Shown one piece after another: positions 13,001-27,300 of a DNA stretch of 64,000 nt. Source of the stretch: Leptodactylus fallax (lineage: Eukaryota; Chordata; Amphibia; Anura; Leptodactylidae); contig CAMRHE010000013.1 in the NCBI GenBank assembly GCA_947044405.1, forward strand, positions 1,026,001-1,090,000. Reading direction: 5' to 3'. The number at the start of each line of letters is the position of its first letter. Positions within the stretch are counted from its first letter, which is position 1. The notes below the pieces were generated by a model. The model saw only the letters and a list, made by a program, of their open reading frames with translations. It was not told the origin of the DNA and did not search any database. The translations under genes and the position numbers were made by a program.

Positions 13001-16000
13001 CACTTTTGTCTATCAAAACAGATAGGCACATGAACAGCTGGGTTATTTACTGCCATGTGAATAAGTCCTTCTGTGGACTTAACTGGCCGATACAGCCTTT
13101 TTCCCCCACAGATGTCAGATCTTAAGAACAGCACTGTTGTGTGAGCAAAGTCTAAGGGATATTTCCCATCCAGACAATACTTCACTCCTTGAATAAATTG
13201 AGGGGAAAAAAAAAAAAAAAATGATAATACTGTTTACCTTATCTGAAGACTGCTTTCTATGTGCACTGCACTTCAGTTTCTACAAAGTAGAGTTTACTAC
13301 GTACTTCTATACATACTTGTGACCGCTTCTGTTATTGATAGATTATTAGTCACTGATATCAAAGCAGCTCCTTTTGTATGCTTACTATCATGTATGAAGG
13401 CTTATACAGTCAGTCAACAGACTGCCCAGCAAAACCCTGTGCAAATTTCAACTTTTCATGAAAATCTGATACCCTTGGGGTATGTTCAGTTTTTGTATGT
13501 TCAGATTCTGCCTCAAACACACATTTCTCTACTCTCCAATTAATTTTAAAGAAAGTCAGGAGCAGATTGAAAAATCTGAAAAAAACAAAAAAACAAACAA
13601 AAAAAAAAAAAAAAGCATCATGACCTATCTTTAGGCGGATTTCACCTTGCAAACCCCATTAAAATTAATGTGAGGCAGGAAGAAGAAAAAAAAAAAAAAA
13701 TCTACTAGACTCCCATTCAAATTTTTGAGGTGGATTTTGAAGCTGATTCAGCCTCAAACAAAAAAAACAGAAACTGAAATTACCCTTTAAAGTACCTAAA
13801 CTATAATATAACTAGGACTCTTACAACACTATACAGCAAAATAAAGTAAATATTTATAAAGACAGTATCTATATTATGAAGGGGACAATCATTAGCATAT
13901 CACAATTTTTAAGTTGTTGGGAGACCTCAATCTTAGCTATGCTTAAAAAGCAGAACATATATGTGAACACTACTATGGCTGTGGACTCAGTAGACCAAAA
14001 CAATAGGCTCCTATTTTTCCACAGCCCAACTCCTTCATAAATAGCTGACATCATTGTCAGACAAGCAGTAAAGCTTCTCTAATTCAAGAAAAAAGCCAAT
14101 CAAATCAACTGTATTACATATAGTACTTATTCTGGAACACTTGAGACACTGCTTCAAGACGATAAGAATTACATTTTATACATACCTTGTGTTATAGTCT
14201 ATAATTTCGTTATCAGGCTTAACAAAGGTATCATAAACCACCTGTAACCCATGGTCAACCACTGTGACTCTCGCAAGTTCCAGACCACGAGTTGTGTAAC
14301 ACTACATATGGTATACAGAAGACAAACAATTAAACAAGAAAGAGGGTAACCATGTTAAACCATAATCAAATGAGTGAAAAGTTACCATTTCACAATCCAC
14401 AGAATACATTCCAGGATTCCCATCTGAAGGTTGAAGTTTGACAAATGTTTTCATATACCCATCAAGATTTTCTTTTTGGCCATCATGCACATGAAGCTTC
14501 AGGAAGGGAAAAATGAAAGCTGAAAAATGTTTAAACTAATTCTGCTCCCACTTCAAACTATAGTATGCAGCAATAATTACAAAGTACAATTTTTTTATAA
14601 AGAAATTTAGAAGCAACTTTCAGCAAATCAAGGGGAGAGAGGGAGGGAAGGAAAAAGAAGGGTCATTACACTGTGTTCCAAATTATTATGCAAAAAGTGT
14701 TTAGGAGTGATAAGGTAAGAATTTTTTTTTGTTTGTCAGTTAAACTCATTGATGGTGATGTGTGTCAGGGCTCTTTATATCACTGAAAGCAACTGCAGAC
14801 ACGTGTACTCATTAGTTTGGCAGGTGTGTCCAATTAAAGGCAAGACTACTTAAGAAGGCTGTCCCACATTATTAAGCAGCCTACATTTTCAGCCAAAATG
14901 GGAAAGAAAAAGGATGTGTCGGCTGCTGAGAAACAACAAATTGTGGAGTGTTTAGGTCAAGGCATGACTACAAATCAACATTGCCAAGATACTTCATCGT
15001 GAGCATCGCACAATCAAGTAGTATGTAGCTGATTCACAGCACACACGTGTGCGTGCTGATAAGGGAAAATTGAGGACTCTTTCCAACAGGCAATTACGTC
15101 AGGTTAAAAGAGCAGCTTCAAAAATGTCTTGTCATAGCAGCAGACAAGTTTTTGAAGCTGCTGGTGCCTCCAACGTCCCCCAAACAACAAGATGCAGGGT
15201 CCTTCAGAGGTTTGCAGCTGTGCGTAGGCCATCCTGTCGACCTCCTCTATCCACTGCACACAAGCAGAAACGGCTCCAGTGGGCCAAACAATACATGAAG
15301 ACTGACTTCAAAACTGTTTTGTTCACAGATGAGTGCCGTGCAACGCTTGATGGTCCAGATGGATAGAGTGGAGGATGGCTTGTTGATGGACACCCCATGC
15401 AAACATGGCTACAGCGCCAACAAGGAGGAGGTGGAGTAATGTTTTGGGCTGGAATCATGGGGAGAGAGATTGTCAGCCCCTTTAGGATCCCTGAAGGGGT
15501 AAAGATGAACTCCATAATGTATGTGGAGTTTCTCAAACAGCACTTCTTGCCATGGTTCAAGAAGAAGAACCATGCATTCCGCAGAAAGATCATTTTCATG
15601 CATGATAATGCACCGTCTCATGCTGCAAATAACACATCTGCATCTCTGGATGCTATGGGCATAAAAGGGGACAAACTTATGGTGTGGCCCCCCATGCTCC
15701 CCTGACCTCAACCCCATTGAGAACCTCTGGAGCATAATCAAAAGGAATGTCTATAATGGCGGGAGGCAGTTCACATCTAAGCAACAGCTCTGGGAGGGTA
15801 TTCTGTCCTCATGCAAATCAATTGAAGCAGAAACCATGCAAAAACTGACAAATTCAATGGACGAGAGAGTTCAGAAGCTTCTTTCGAACAAGGGGTCCTA
15901 TGTGCAAATGTAACATCACCTAGAATAAAGTTTTGGCTTGAAAACTGTTTGATTTCAGTTTGTAATAACCTGCTAATGCTTATAATTTCACAATGACCAT

Positions 16001-17053
16001 TTTTTTTGTTCTTAATAAAAATGAAAAGGTTGCAAATTCTGCTGTGCATAATAATTTAGAACATGCATTTTGAGTGTTTATTTATTATTTTTTTAAATAT
16101 ACTGTTATCATAGGCAGTTTGTTCAAAAACCTTTAAATTATACTCGAATAGTTGATGACTGGAAAATTACAATGACTGCAATTCATATAGGTAATTTTGG
16201 AAAATATGAGAAAATATTAGTTGCATAATAATTTGGAACACAGTGTAAAAGCAAATAAACTTAACAAATGTCTCTACTAATGACAAAATACAAATCAAGC
16301 ACAGAAGAAAAGTATGCCTACTCTTTTGATTATCAAAATAAATATATGTCTCAGGCTAGGTTTATAGCTGTGTTGGAGTCTCCATAGAAGACTCTGCTGC
16401 AGATAGTCTAAAAATGGCAGAGAAAAGTCCTGCACGGAGCACTTCTCTGCCAGTTTCAGTATAAAACCAGTGGAAACCCGATGGACTGCATTATAGGGTA
16501 TGGAATCAGTGGGTAACTTTTTTTTTTTCTTTTTAAAGCAGACCAGCACTCAGTCTTTCGGGTCCCCATGTGGACCTTGAACGACGAAGAGACGAATGCT
16601 AGTGTGAACCTAGCATTAGTTTTAAAATATATTCCCAAGTCAAAACCAGATAAATTCTTAGATAATTTTAAGTGTCTGCTGGGCCCATAGGGGAGCACTT
16701 CATAAAATGCTCCAATATCTCTAATAGGTTAAATTATACTAAATGAAGTCTAAATATTCCAATTCCAGATCTTTAAAGGGGTTTTCCAGGACTAAATGCA
16801 GGAAATGCTTATTATATGAATAAGCAAATCTGTTATGTTCAATGTGTGTTTGGACCAGTTTTACCATACCCCATTATCATGCTTATGCAATACTTTCTGG
16901 TTTACACCTGCTGGTAGTGGGAGTATTAGTTTTTCCAGGCAGCCCTTCCCAGCATCCACCCACTGCATCACCTAGCAGTCTTTCATCCATGCCCAGTACA
17001 CCCTCTGATGTGCAATACGCTCCTGTATATGCATTTGTATGTGTATGTATAAA

Positions 17054-17086
<33 letters not shown>

Positions 17087-20000
17087 GTGTCACATGCATG
17101 TGTATATGCCAGAAAAACAAACACACACACTACAGATGGATGGGAAATTAACAGGGTTATGTCGAGGGCTTCAGAAAAGCAATTACCAGTAAGAGCAATT
17201 CTTCTCCTACAGCAGCAGCCATGCAAAATAGTAATCTAGGGAGGAACTACAGCCTGAAGCTTCTTTCTTCCAAAAGATCATCGATGCAAATACTAATAAA
17301 AAACTTAACATTTAATAATAAATATTAAAAAGGTCCCAAAGAATATCAAACATCATAATTAAATTAGCCACTCTATGGAGTCCAACATTATAGCGAATAC
17401 ACATGAAATCACCACCATATTAAGTTGTATATCATGGCAGCCACACAATTAAATAATGAAACGATCTTACCAAAATCTGAAGACAGGAGTAACCCAGTAG
17501 GTGGTGGTGCATCACAGGAGGAAGAATTGCAGTCCCTATTCCTCCCCCTAAGACTTTCCCTTACACCCAAATTGACTCCTGCCCTAACAAGGGCAGTACC
17601 AAGCTGTCCTTAAATTGACCCTATAAATCCCTAGTCTCTATGAGTTTCCTGGTACAGTAACGCACCAATCATCAGGGGACTTACTAGACTACTCAAATTC
17701 CAAAATTCTTGCTCAAATACATGTAAATAAATAACTAAATGCTGCCTACAGTGGTAAAGCAAAGCAAATAAAACCCCACAATGGAGGAAAAATGCTCACT
17801 GACTCCATGTAGTGACGATAGTAGCAAGATCCCAGCATATCAGGGTAACTTATATAGTAATGGACTGATGTTTGAATATCGCACTAAAAGCAGCGCATAC
17901 TGATGACGTCATACGTAAAACACAGTCATCCCGTTATACTAGTAGCGATATATAACATACTGCACGCGCATGCGCATATCTCCCCGATCTCTGGCCAAAC
18001 ATACCACGCATGCACGAAGTCAATACATCGCGCATGCGCATATCCTCCCAATCTCCGGTATAATACATCGAAAACGAGCATGCGCAGTGGGACAAGCTCC
18101 TAAATAGGCCCCTCAATGCGCAAAAAGCTACAGGGAAGCTTAAAATATCCTCTATTAACCAAAATAGTTCAAATAAGGCCCATAGAAATACCGCAGTGAT
18201 CAAACAGCCAGCCAATTGCTAGATAAAAAAAACACAGGTATAAGACGGAAAGAAGACCTGGAGAGGCCCAATAAGCCTACCATCCAAGTACAACAGCCCC
18301 AGGACATTAAAGGCTCAATTAAATCAAAAATAATGACCAAGAGCAAAAATGCCCAGAATTAAAGAGGCAACCGGTCAAAGACACAAAACATACAAAAAAC
18401 AGAAAATACTGCTGTAATCATAAATGACTCTGAGGTATATATACTCTGAAAAGATCTTTCAAGAGAAACTTTTCTCTCTATACACAAATAATTTTATATA
18501 TGCTGTTAAAATATACCCTATTCACAAAAATATCCCACACGGTCTGATCTATCTTATTGAGTGGAAGAAGAGGAGGAAAAGAAGGGAACAAGAGGGGGGA
18601 TCAAATGAAACAGCAAAAATTAAGCCGCTCATTAAACCCATTTGGAATCTCAGTTTTTAATTTAAATATCCATTTTGTCTCACACTGTAATGTCATCTTA
18701 TGCCAATCACCACCTCTCGGATGGGGTTTTACCAAATCAATACCTGTAAACCGCAGGCAATTTACATTACCCCCGTAGCACGAGTTGACATGTCTTGCCA
18801 CTGGGGTATCCCGTTCATTCCATATATCCCCAAGATGCTCACCAATTCTTTTCCTCAACTCTCGATTAGTTTTTCCAACATATTCCAATTTACACTGGCA
18901 TGTGATCTTATAGATCACTCCCCTTGACCGACAGGATATGAAATGTTTTATTTCAAAAATGGCTTTTAAATTTTCTGAAAAAAATTCCCGTCCTGCCAGT
19001 AAAAATGGACATGAAGAGCAACCACTACACTTAAAACAACCTTTTGGTGGAGATAGCCATGATGTAGTTTTTTTGTACATCTAAATGGCTGTGAACTAGG
19101 CGATCTTTCAAAGATCTTCCTCTCCTGAATGTGATCTGTGGTCTTTCACTTACAACTGCCTTGATATCAGGGTCCATAGTTAAAATGTCCCAATGGCGTT
19201 GTAAGACTTGTGATGCCCCGTTATCAAAAGTTCCAATTAAAACGAACAATTTTTTCTGAACTAGTTTGTTCTATTTTTTTTGGTCTCAATAATTGAGTAC
19301 GATCACAATTCAGGGAAGACCTATATGCTTCTCTCAAAATTCTATCAGGATAGCCACGTCTAATAAACCTTGATCTAAGATCAGCAGCTTGGTCCACAAA
19401 ATCCTGTCACCCCCGAACAGTTTCTTCTAAGTCTCAGATATTGGCCACGAGGAATTCCCCTCTTCAATGAATAGGGATGATTACGCCTCCATTGAAGAAA
19501 GGAATTAGTAGCTGTTGCCTTCCTGAACACTTTAGTATTCAGTATGCCTCCACATCCCTTAGAAATCAATACATCCAGGAATGGGAGGGTAGAGCCTCCA
19601 ACTTCAAACGTGAAAGACAGACCAATTTTATTCACGTTTAAAGTCCCTACAAATGCTGGGATCTTGCTACCATCGTCACTACATGGAGTCAGTGAGCGTT
19701 TTTCCTCCATTGTGGGGTTTTATTTGCTTTACCACTGTAGGCAGCATTTAGTTATTTATATGTATTTGACCAAGAATTTTGAAATTTATGGAGTAGTCTA
19801 GTAAGTCCCCTGATGATTGGTGCGTTACTGTACCAGGAAACGTATAGAGACTAGGGATTTATAGGGTCAATTTAAGGACAGCTTGGTACTGCCCTTGTTA
19901 GGGCAGGAGTCAATTTGGGTGTAAGGGAAAGTCTTAGGGGGAGGAATAGGGACTGCAATTCTTCCTCCTGTGATGCACCACCACCTACTGGGTTACTCCT

Positions 20001-23000
20001 GTCTTCAGATTTTGGTAAGATCGTTTCATTATTTAATTGTGTGGCTGCTATGATATACAACTTAATATGGTGGTGATTTCATGTGTATTCGCTATAATGT
20101 TGGACTCCATAGAGTGGCTAATTTAATTATGATGTTTGATATTCTTTGGGACCTTTTTAATATTTATTATTAAATGTTAAGTTTTATTAGTATTTGCATC
20201 AGTGCTTTCGGATAATTTATTTTCTGTTGCAATTGGTGGATTGTTTTGTCATTTGACATAATACTCTACACCTCTGCTCTTTTTTGCTTTTGTGTTCCAA
20301 AAGATGCACCATCTTCAAATCTCAGCTGAAGTCTGTAGTGTTTAAACCTTTCACCGCCACCCACGTATTTATACATTCAGCTAAGGTGGCACTTCTGTAG
20401 CAGAGGATGTATATGGTATGTCCTTAATACTAATGCAGATTTCTCAGGATCGGTTAGGGCTATGAAGATGGTCTTGGGTTTATTTTAAAGATGAGAATCA
20501 TCATTAAGATGATACCAATATTATAGCCATTACAGATCTAGAGCAATTCGTTGGTGAAAATACTATTCGGCATTGAGATCCCAAATGCAGATCTCAATTC
20601 CTGACAGTTTTTAAAAGCAAATCGCTCCAAATCTGTAAGGGCTATCAAGAGGATTCTCATCTTTAAAATGAATCTAAGATCTTCATAACCCTAACCAATC
20701 CTGAGTTATAGGGTTCTAAATATCCTCCCACTTCCAGCCTTCCAGACGTTTAGCATCATCCAGGTCACGGAGCCAAAAGAGTTGCACCAAACACCACAAA
20801 CAAAGCAATCAATGAAGTTTACATTTGACCCTGTCCCTATCCTGTACATACCTGATCTTTTTAGAGTAAAATACACTGCCGCTCTAGCGATATCCGTTAC
20901 ATGCTACAGTGGGGAAAAAAGTATTTAGTCAGCCACCAATTATGCAAGTTCTCCCACTTAAAAAGATGAGCGAGGCCTGTAATTGACATCATAGGTAGAC
21001 CTCAACTGTGAGAGACAAAATGAGAAAACAAATCCAGAAAATCACTGTGATTTTTAAATAATTTATTTGGAAATTATGGTGGAAAATAAGTATTTGGTCA
21101 CCTACAAACAAGCAAGATTTCTGGCTCTCACAGACCTGTAACAACTTCAAGAGGCTCCTTTGTCCTCCACTCATTACCTGTAGTAATGGCACCTGTTTCA
21201 AATTGTTATCAGTATAAAAGACACCCGTCCACAACCTCAAACAGTCACACTCCAAACTCCACTATGGTGAAGACCAAAGAGCTGTAGAATGACACCAGAA
21301 ACAAAATTGTAGACCTGCACCAGGCTGGGAAGACTGAATCTGCAATAGGCAAGCAGCTTGGTGTGAAGAAGTCAACTGTGGGAGCAATAATTAGAAAATG
21401 GAAGACATACAAGTCCACTGATCATCTCCCTTGATCAGGGGCTCCACGCAAGATCTTACCCAGTGGTGTCAAAATGATCACAAGAACGGTGAGCAAAAAT
21501 CCCAGAACCACTCGGGGGGACCTAGTGAATAACCTGCAGAAAGCTGGGACTAATGTAACAAAAGGCTACCATCAGTAACACACTACACCGCAAGGGACTC
21601 AGATCCTGCAGTGCCAGACGTGTCCCCCTGCTTAAGCCAGTACATATCTGGGCCTGTCTGAAGTTTGCTAGCGAGCATTTGGATGTTCCAGAAGAGTATT
21701 GGGAAAATGTCATATGGTCAGATGAAACCAAAGTAGAACTGTTTGGTAGAAACACAACTCGTCGTGTTTGGAGGAGAGTGACTGCTGAGTTGCATCCAAA
21801 GAACACCATACCTACTGTGAAGCATGGGGGTGGCATCATCATGCTTTGGGGCTGTTTCTCTGCAAAGGGACCAGGACAACTGATCCGTGTACTTGAAAGA
21901 ATGAATGGGGCCATGTATCGAGAGATTTTGGAGTGCAAAACGAGCAAGGGCATTGAAGATGAAACGTGGCTGGGACTTTCAGCATGACAATGATCCCAAG
22001 CACACCGCCAGGGTAATGAAGGAGTGGCTTCGTAAGAATCATTTCAAGGTCCTGGAGTGGCCTAGCCAGTCTCCAGATCTCAACCCCATAGAAAACCTTT
22101 GGAGGGAGTTGAAAGTCCATGTTGCCCAGTGACAGCCCCAAAACATCACTGCTCTAGAGGCGATCTGCATGGGGGAATGGGCCAACATACCAGCAACAGT
22201 GTGTGCCAACCTTGTGAAGACTTACAGAAAACGTTTGACCTCTGTAATTGCCAACAAAGGATATATAACAAAGTATTGAGATGAACTTTTGTTATTGACC
22301 AAATACTTATTTTCCACCACAATTTGCAAATAAATTCTTAAAAAAATTAGACAATGTGACTTTCTGGATTTGTTTTCTCATTTTGTCTCATAGTTGAGGT
22401 CTACGTATGATGTCCATTACAGTCATCTTTTTAAGTGGGAGAACTTGCACAATTGGTGGCTGACTAAATACTATTTCCCACTGTATAAACGATTACTACT
22501 AGAGATGAACATATAAAACATTTGTGACAGGCAGAAAAGTTCAGTCAGATAACATTTTCACCCATTGAATGTCACCATATAAAATCCCAGTTTTTGGCAG
22601 CTTTTAAACGTGTATAATAGCAGGTGTTTTTTTTTGCACCAACAGTACAAACGAAACACCTGGACTTTCAGTAGGTCATCAGATCTAGAATTAGGTTCAA
22701 CACCAGTAATTATGAACCACAGGAACTTCAGAGGTTGCATCCCTAATAAGTGAGCAATAAAGACGCCATTTTACGGCAATCTGAAACGGTCCCTAGTTAT
22801 CACATTAGTTAGGTATAGAGATAATTATTCATTAGTTACAATTTTTATAGGGGAATAGAAAGTTATATTCTTATACAAGCCCCTATTTAATTTGCATGCA
22901 CAAAATTGGTTGCTGCATTTTTGCGATTTTAGCCCCCCTTTAACACCTGCAAATATATTATATAGCACCATTAATTCCATGGTGCTTTACACTTGAGGGT

Positions 23001-24307
23001 TTACATACAGTACACAAAATATACAAAAAACAAACAATACTAACAGTGACTAACTGGCACAGTGGGAGAGAGGGCCCTGCCCGCAAGGGCTTACAATCTG
23101 AGGGAAGAGGGATAGAGACACAAGGTGAGGGGAGAGGCTGTACAGATGGTGGTGTTGCGACAGTGTCATTGGAGGTTGTAGGCCTTCCTGAATAGGCGAG
23201 TCTTCAGGGCCTTTTGGAAGTTTGATTGTGGGGGTCAGTCTTCTGCGTCTTTGTAATGAGTTCCAGAGTATGGGGGATGCACGAGGGAAATCTTGGAGAC
23301 ACTTGTGTGAAGAGCGGATAAGAGCAGAGTGGAGGAGGTGGACTTTGGAGGATCGGAGGTTACGTGCGGGCAGGTAGCAGGAGATTAGGTTGGAGATCTA
23401 TAGCGGGGACAAGTTGTGGATGGCTTTGTATGTCAGGAATTTGAACTCTATTCGCTGGGCAACGGGTAGCCAGTGAAGGGATTGGCAGAGGAGAGTGGCT
23501 GATGAAGAACGGGGGGGGGGGGGGGGAAGAGGTATTAAATGTGATACAGTAATCTAAACGGGAGATTATGAGGGCATGGACTAGTATCCTTGTAGTTTCA
23601 GGGGTGAGGGAGGAGCAGATTCGATGGATGTTCTTGAGTTGGAGGCGGCAGGAGGTGTTGAGGGTTTTAATGTGCAACTTGAAGGATAGGTCAGAGTCCT
23701 TGGTTATCCCAAGGCAACGGACCCGTGGGACTGGGGTAAGTGTGGTTCCATTAACTTTGATAGATTGGTAAGGTAGAGTGGCCGTGCAAGGTGGGGGCGA
23801 AGATGAACTCAGTTTTCTCCATGGTGAGTTTGGGAAAGCGGGAGGAGAGAAAGGAGGCTACAGCTGCTAGATACTCTACCTCTCTGTTGTCCAGAGTCCA
23901 TGTCTGGTCCAGAGAGATATATTTGAATGTGGTCAGCATAGCAATTGTATTGAAAACCATGAAATTCTATGAGTTGGCCAATACCGAGGGTGTAGATGGA
24001 GAACAGGAGAGGTCCTAGGACGGAGCCTTGAGGGGACACCTACAGAAAGAGGGCGTGGCAGGGAGGTGGTGTGCAAGTGGGGGAGGTCAAAGAGGAGGAG
24101 GACAGCGTAGTGACGCTTGGCTTTGGCAGTTTGTAACTTTGGTTAGGGCAGTTTGTGGAGTGATAGGGTCTGAAGCCTGACTGTAGTCTGTGAAAGAGTA
24201 AGTCGGACGAGAGTTAGGAGGATAGTTCGGAGTAAACCTGTTCAAGCAATTTAGAGGCGTACGGGAGCAGTGAGATGAAGCGATAGTTGGCTGGAGAGGA
24301 TGGGTCG

Positions 24308-24344
<37 letters not shown>

Positions 24345-27300
24345 TATAGGTGTGACGGTAGCATGTTTGAAGGTGGAAGGAAAGGATCCTCTGGATAGGG
24401 ATAGGTTGAAGAGATGGGTTAGGGCAAGAGTAAAGACTTTAGTGAGATTGGGGATGAGATTGACTGGATCGGGTTAAGCACGCAGGAGGTGAGGTGGGAT
24501 TTAGAGACTGGGGTGGAGAGCTTTTCATCAGTGATGGCAGAGAAACAGGTTAAAGATGAAGAGCACCGAGCAGTTGGGTAGAGTGGTTGTCGGGTGAGAC
24601 TGTTTCTGATTATGTAAATTTTGCTTTTGAAGAGGCAAAGTCATCAGCTGAGATAAGGGATATCTGAGGGGGCACATGAGGGTGGAGAAGGGAGTTGAAA
24701 GTGGTGAATAGCGTTTGGGGTTGCAGGATAGGGAAGATGAGTGTGGTGAAGTAGACCTGCTTTGCAGAGGTGAGTGTGTTCTTAAATGTGGGAACTGCCT
24801 CTCTATACTTAAGTCCTCCTGGGAGTAGCTTTTCTTCCAGAGGAGTTCTGCAACCCATGAGACACGTCTCAGTTTTTTAGTCAGGTCAGTGTGCCAGGGT
24901 TGCCTACTGATCAGTCGGGCTCTGGTGATAGTGAAGGGGGCCACAAGGGCTGAAGTAATGGTGGTATTGTAGAAGTCAGCAGCGGCATCTGCATCCTGGA
25001 GTGAGGATATGTCAGTGAGTGGTAGGAGAGAGTCAGAGCGTGAGGATGTCAAGGTGATTAAGGTTCCTGCGGGGGCGTTCTGGTTTAGGGGTCTATTACA
25101 GAGGAGAGGGCAGAGAATGTCAGCAGGTGGTCAGAGCGGATGGAGAGTTAGAGGTTGGATAGAGTGCAGAAGCAGGTGAATATGAAGTTCAGCATGTGCC
25201 CCTTTGTGTGGGGGGCAAAGAAGGACCATTGAGAGAGACCAAAGGAGGCAGTGAGGGACAGGAGACTGGAAGCATAAGGGTGGTTTATGTTAATGTGGAT
25301 GTTGAAATCACCCATATTGATGATGGGGGTGTCTGTGGACAGGAAGTGCATTAGCCAGGTGGTGAATTGGTTGATGAAGGCAGCGGTAGGTCCTGGCGGT
25401 CAATATATGACAGCCAGTTGGAGGGTGAATAAATGCGAACAGAGTGCACTTCAAAGGAGGGGAGGGTGAGAGCAGGTAGCGGTTGGATTGGGGTGAAGGA
25501 GCAATTGTCAGAGAGGAGTATGCCTACGCCTCCACCAGGTTTATTGTTGGGGCAGGGAGTGTGCGAGAATTGCAGACCTCCATAGGAGAGGGCAGCAGGG
25601 GAGGTGGTGTCTGAGGGTGTTAGCCAGGTTTCTATGATACCGAGAAGTGAAAATTCACGAGAAATGAAGAGGTCGTGGACGTAGTCAAGTTTATTGTGTA
25701 TGGAACGAGCATTCCATAGTGCAACGGAGAGGGTGGAACAAGTAGTGAAATATATGTGTTGTATGTATGAATTCCTTACATCTTGTGGTTTTTTGTTTTT
25801 TTTTTAGAAAGTACAGTCATATGAAAAAGTTTGGGCACCCCTATTAATCTTAATCATTTTTAGTTCTAAATATTTGGGTGTTTGCAACAGCCATTTCAAT
25901 TTGATATATCTAATAACTGATGGACACAGTAATATTTCAGGATTGAAATGAGGTTTATTGTACTAACAGAAAATGTGCAATATGCATTAAACCAAAATTT
26001 GACTGGTGCAAAAATTTGGGTACCCTTATTTTATTGATTTGAATACTCCTAACTACTTTTTACTGACTTACTGAAGCACAAAATTGGTTTTGTAACCTCA
26101 CTGAGCTTTGAACTTCATAGCCAGGTGTATCCAATCATGAGAAAAGGTATTTAAGGTGGCCAATTGCAAGTTGTTCTCCTATTTGAATCTCCTCTGAAGA
26201 GTGGCATCATGGGCTCCTCAAAACAACTCTCAAATGATCTGAAAACAAAGATTGTTCAACATAGTTGTTCAGGGGAAGGATACAAAAAGTTGTCTCAGAG
26301 ATTTAACCTGTCAGTTTCCACTGTAAGGAACATAGTAAGGAAATGGAAGACCACAGGGACAGTTCTTGTTAAGCCCAGAAGTGGCAGGCCAAGAAAAATA
26401 TCAGAAAGGCAGAGAAGAAGAATGGTGAGAACAGTCAAGGACAATCCACAGACCACCTCCAAAGAGCTGCAGCATCATCTTGCTGCAGATGGTGTCACTG
26501 TGCATCGGTCAACAATACAGCACACTTTGCACAAGGAGAAGCTGTATGGGAGAGTGATGCGAAAGAAACCGTTTCTGAAAGCACGCCACAAACAGAGTCG
26601 CCTGAGGTATGCAAAAGCACATTTGGACAAGCCAGCTTCATTTTGGAAGAAGGTCCTGTGGACTGATGAAACAAAGATTGAGTTGTTTGGTCATACAAAA
26701 AGGCGTTATGCATGGCGTCAAAAAAACACAGCATTCCAAGAAAAACACTTGCTACCCACTGTAAAATTTGGTGGAGGTTCCATCATGCTTTGGGGCTGTG
26801 TGGCCAATGTCGGCACCGGGAATCTTGTTAAAGTTGAGGGTCGCATGGATTCAACTCAGTATCAGCAGATTCTTGAGAATAATGTACAAGAATCAGTGAC
26901 GAATTTGAAGTTACGCCGGGGATGGATATTTCAGCAAGACAATGATCCAAAACACAGCTCCAAATCTACTCAGGCATTCATGCAGAGGAACAATTACAAT
27001 GTTCTGGAATGGCCATCCCAGTCCCCAGACCTGAATATCATTGAACATCTGTGGGATAATTTGAAGCGGGCTGTCCATGCTCGGCGACCATCAAACTTAA
27101 CTGAACTGGAATTGTTTTGTAAAGAGGAATGGTCAAAAATACCTTCATCCAGGATCCAGGAACTGATTAAAAGCTACAGGAAGTGACTAGAGGCTGTTAT
27201 TTTTGCAAAAGGAGGATCTACTAAATATTAATGTCACTTTTCTGTTGAGGTGCCCATACTTTTGCACCGGTCAAATTTTGGTTTAATGCATATTGCACAT

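Larger units (their letters stand above)
17283..20200 (-). mobile_element. Penelope-like retroelement, truncated, with inverted terminal copies
   Basis: Minus-strand coding remnants (19652 down to 18601) contain the end of a reverse transcriptase followed by a GIY-YIG endonuclease, the diagnostic pair of Penelope-like elements. They are flanked by ~550-bp inverted copies (17283-17838 and 19653-20200). These behave like the pLTRs of the group, one in sense and one in antisense relative to the ORF. Each carries a hammerhead-like motif. The reverse transcriptase is cut exactly at the inverted-repeat junction near 19653. Confidence 0.85.
22955..25740 (-). mobile_element. L2-like LINE, decayed
   Basis: Read on the minus strand from 25740 it gives an AP-like endonuclease ([44 protein letters not shown]), then a linker, then reverse transcriptase ([31 protein letters not shown]) and the C-terminal block [20 protein letters not shown]. 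Order and motifs fit CR1/L2-type non-LTR retrotransposons. The catalytic YADD reads YADH. Several frameshifts, a G run near 23512-23525 and a T run at 24314-24341 break it. The 3' end near 22955 contains the common 'atatagcacca...ttccatggtgcttta' tail. The 5' part is truncated. Confidence 0.85.

Noticed and set aside
26495..26734. Antisense frame in the intact Tc1 transposase
   Set aside because: Shadow of the coding sequence, no family signature.
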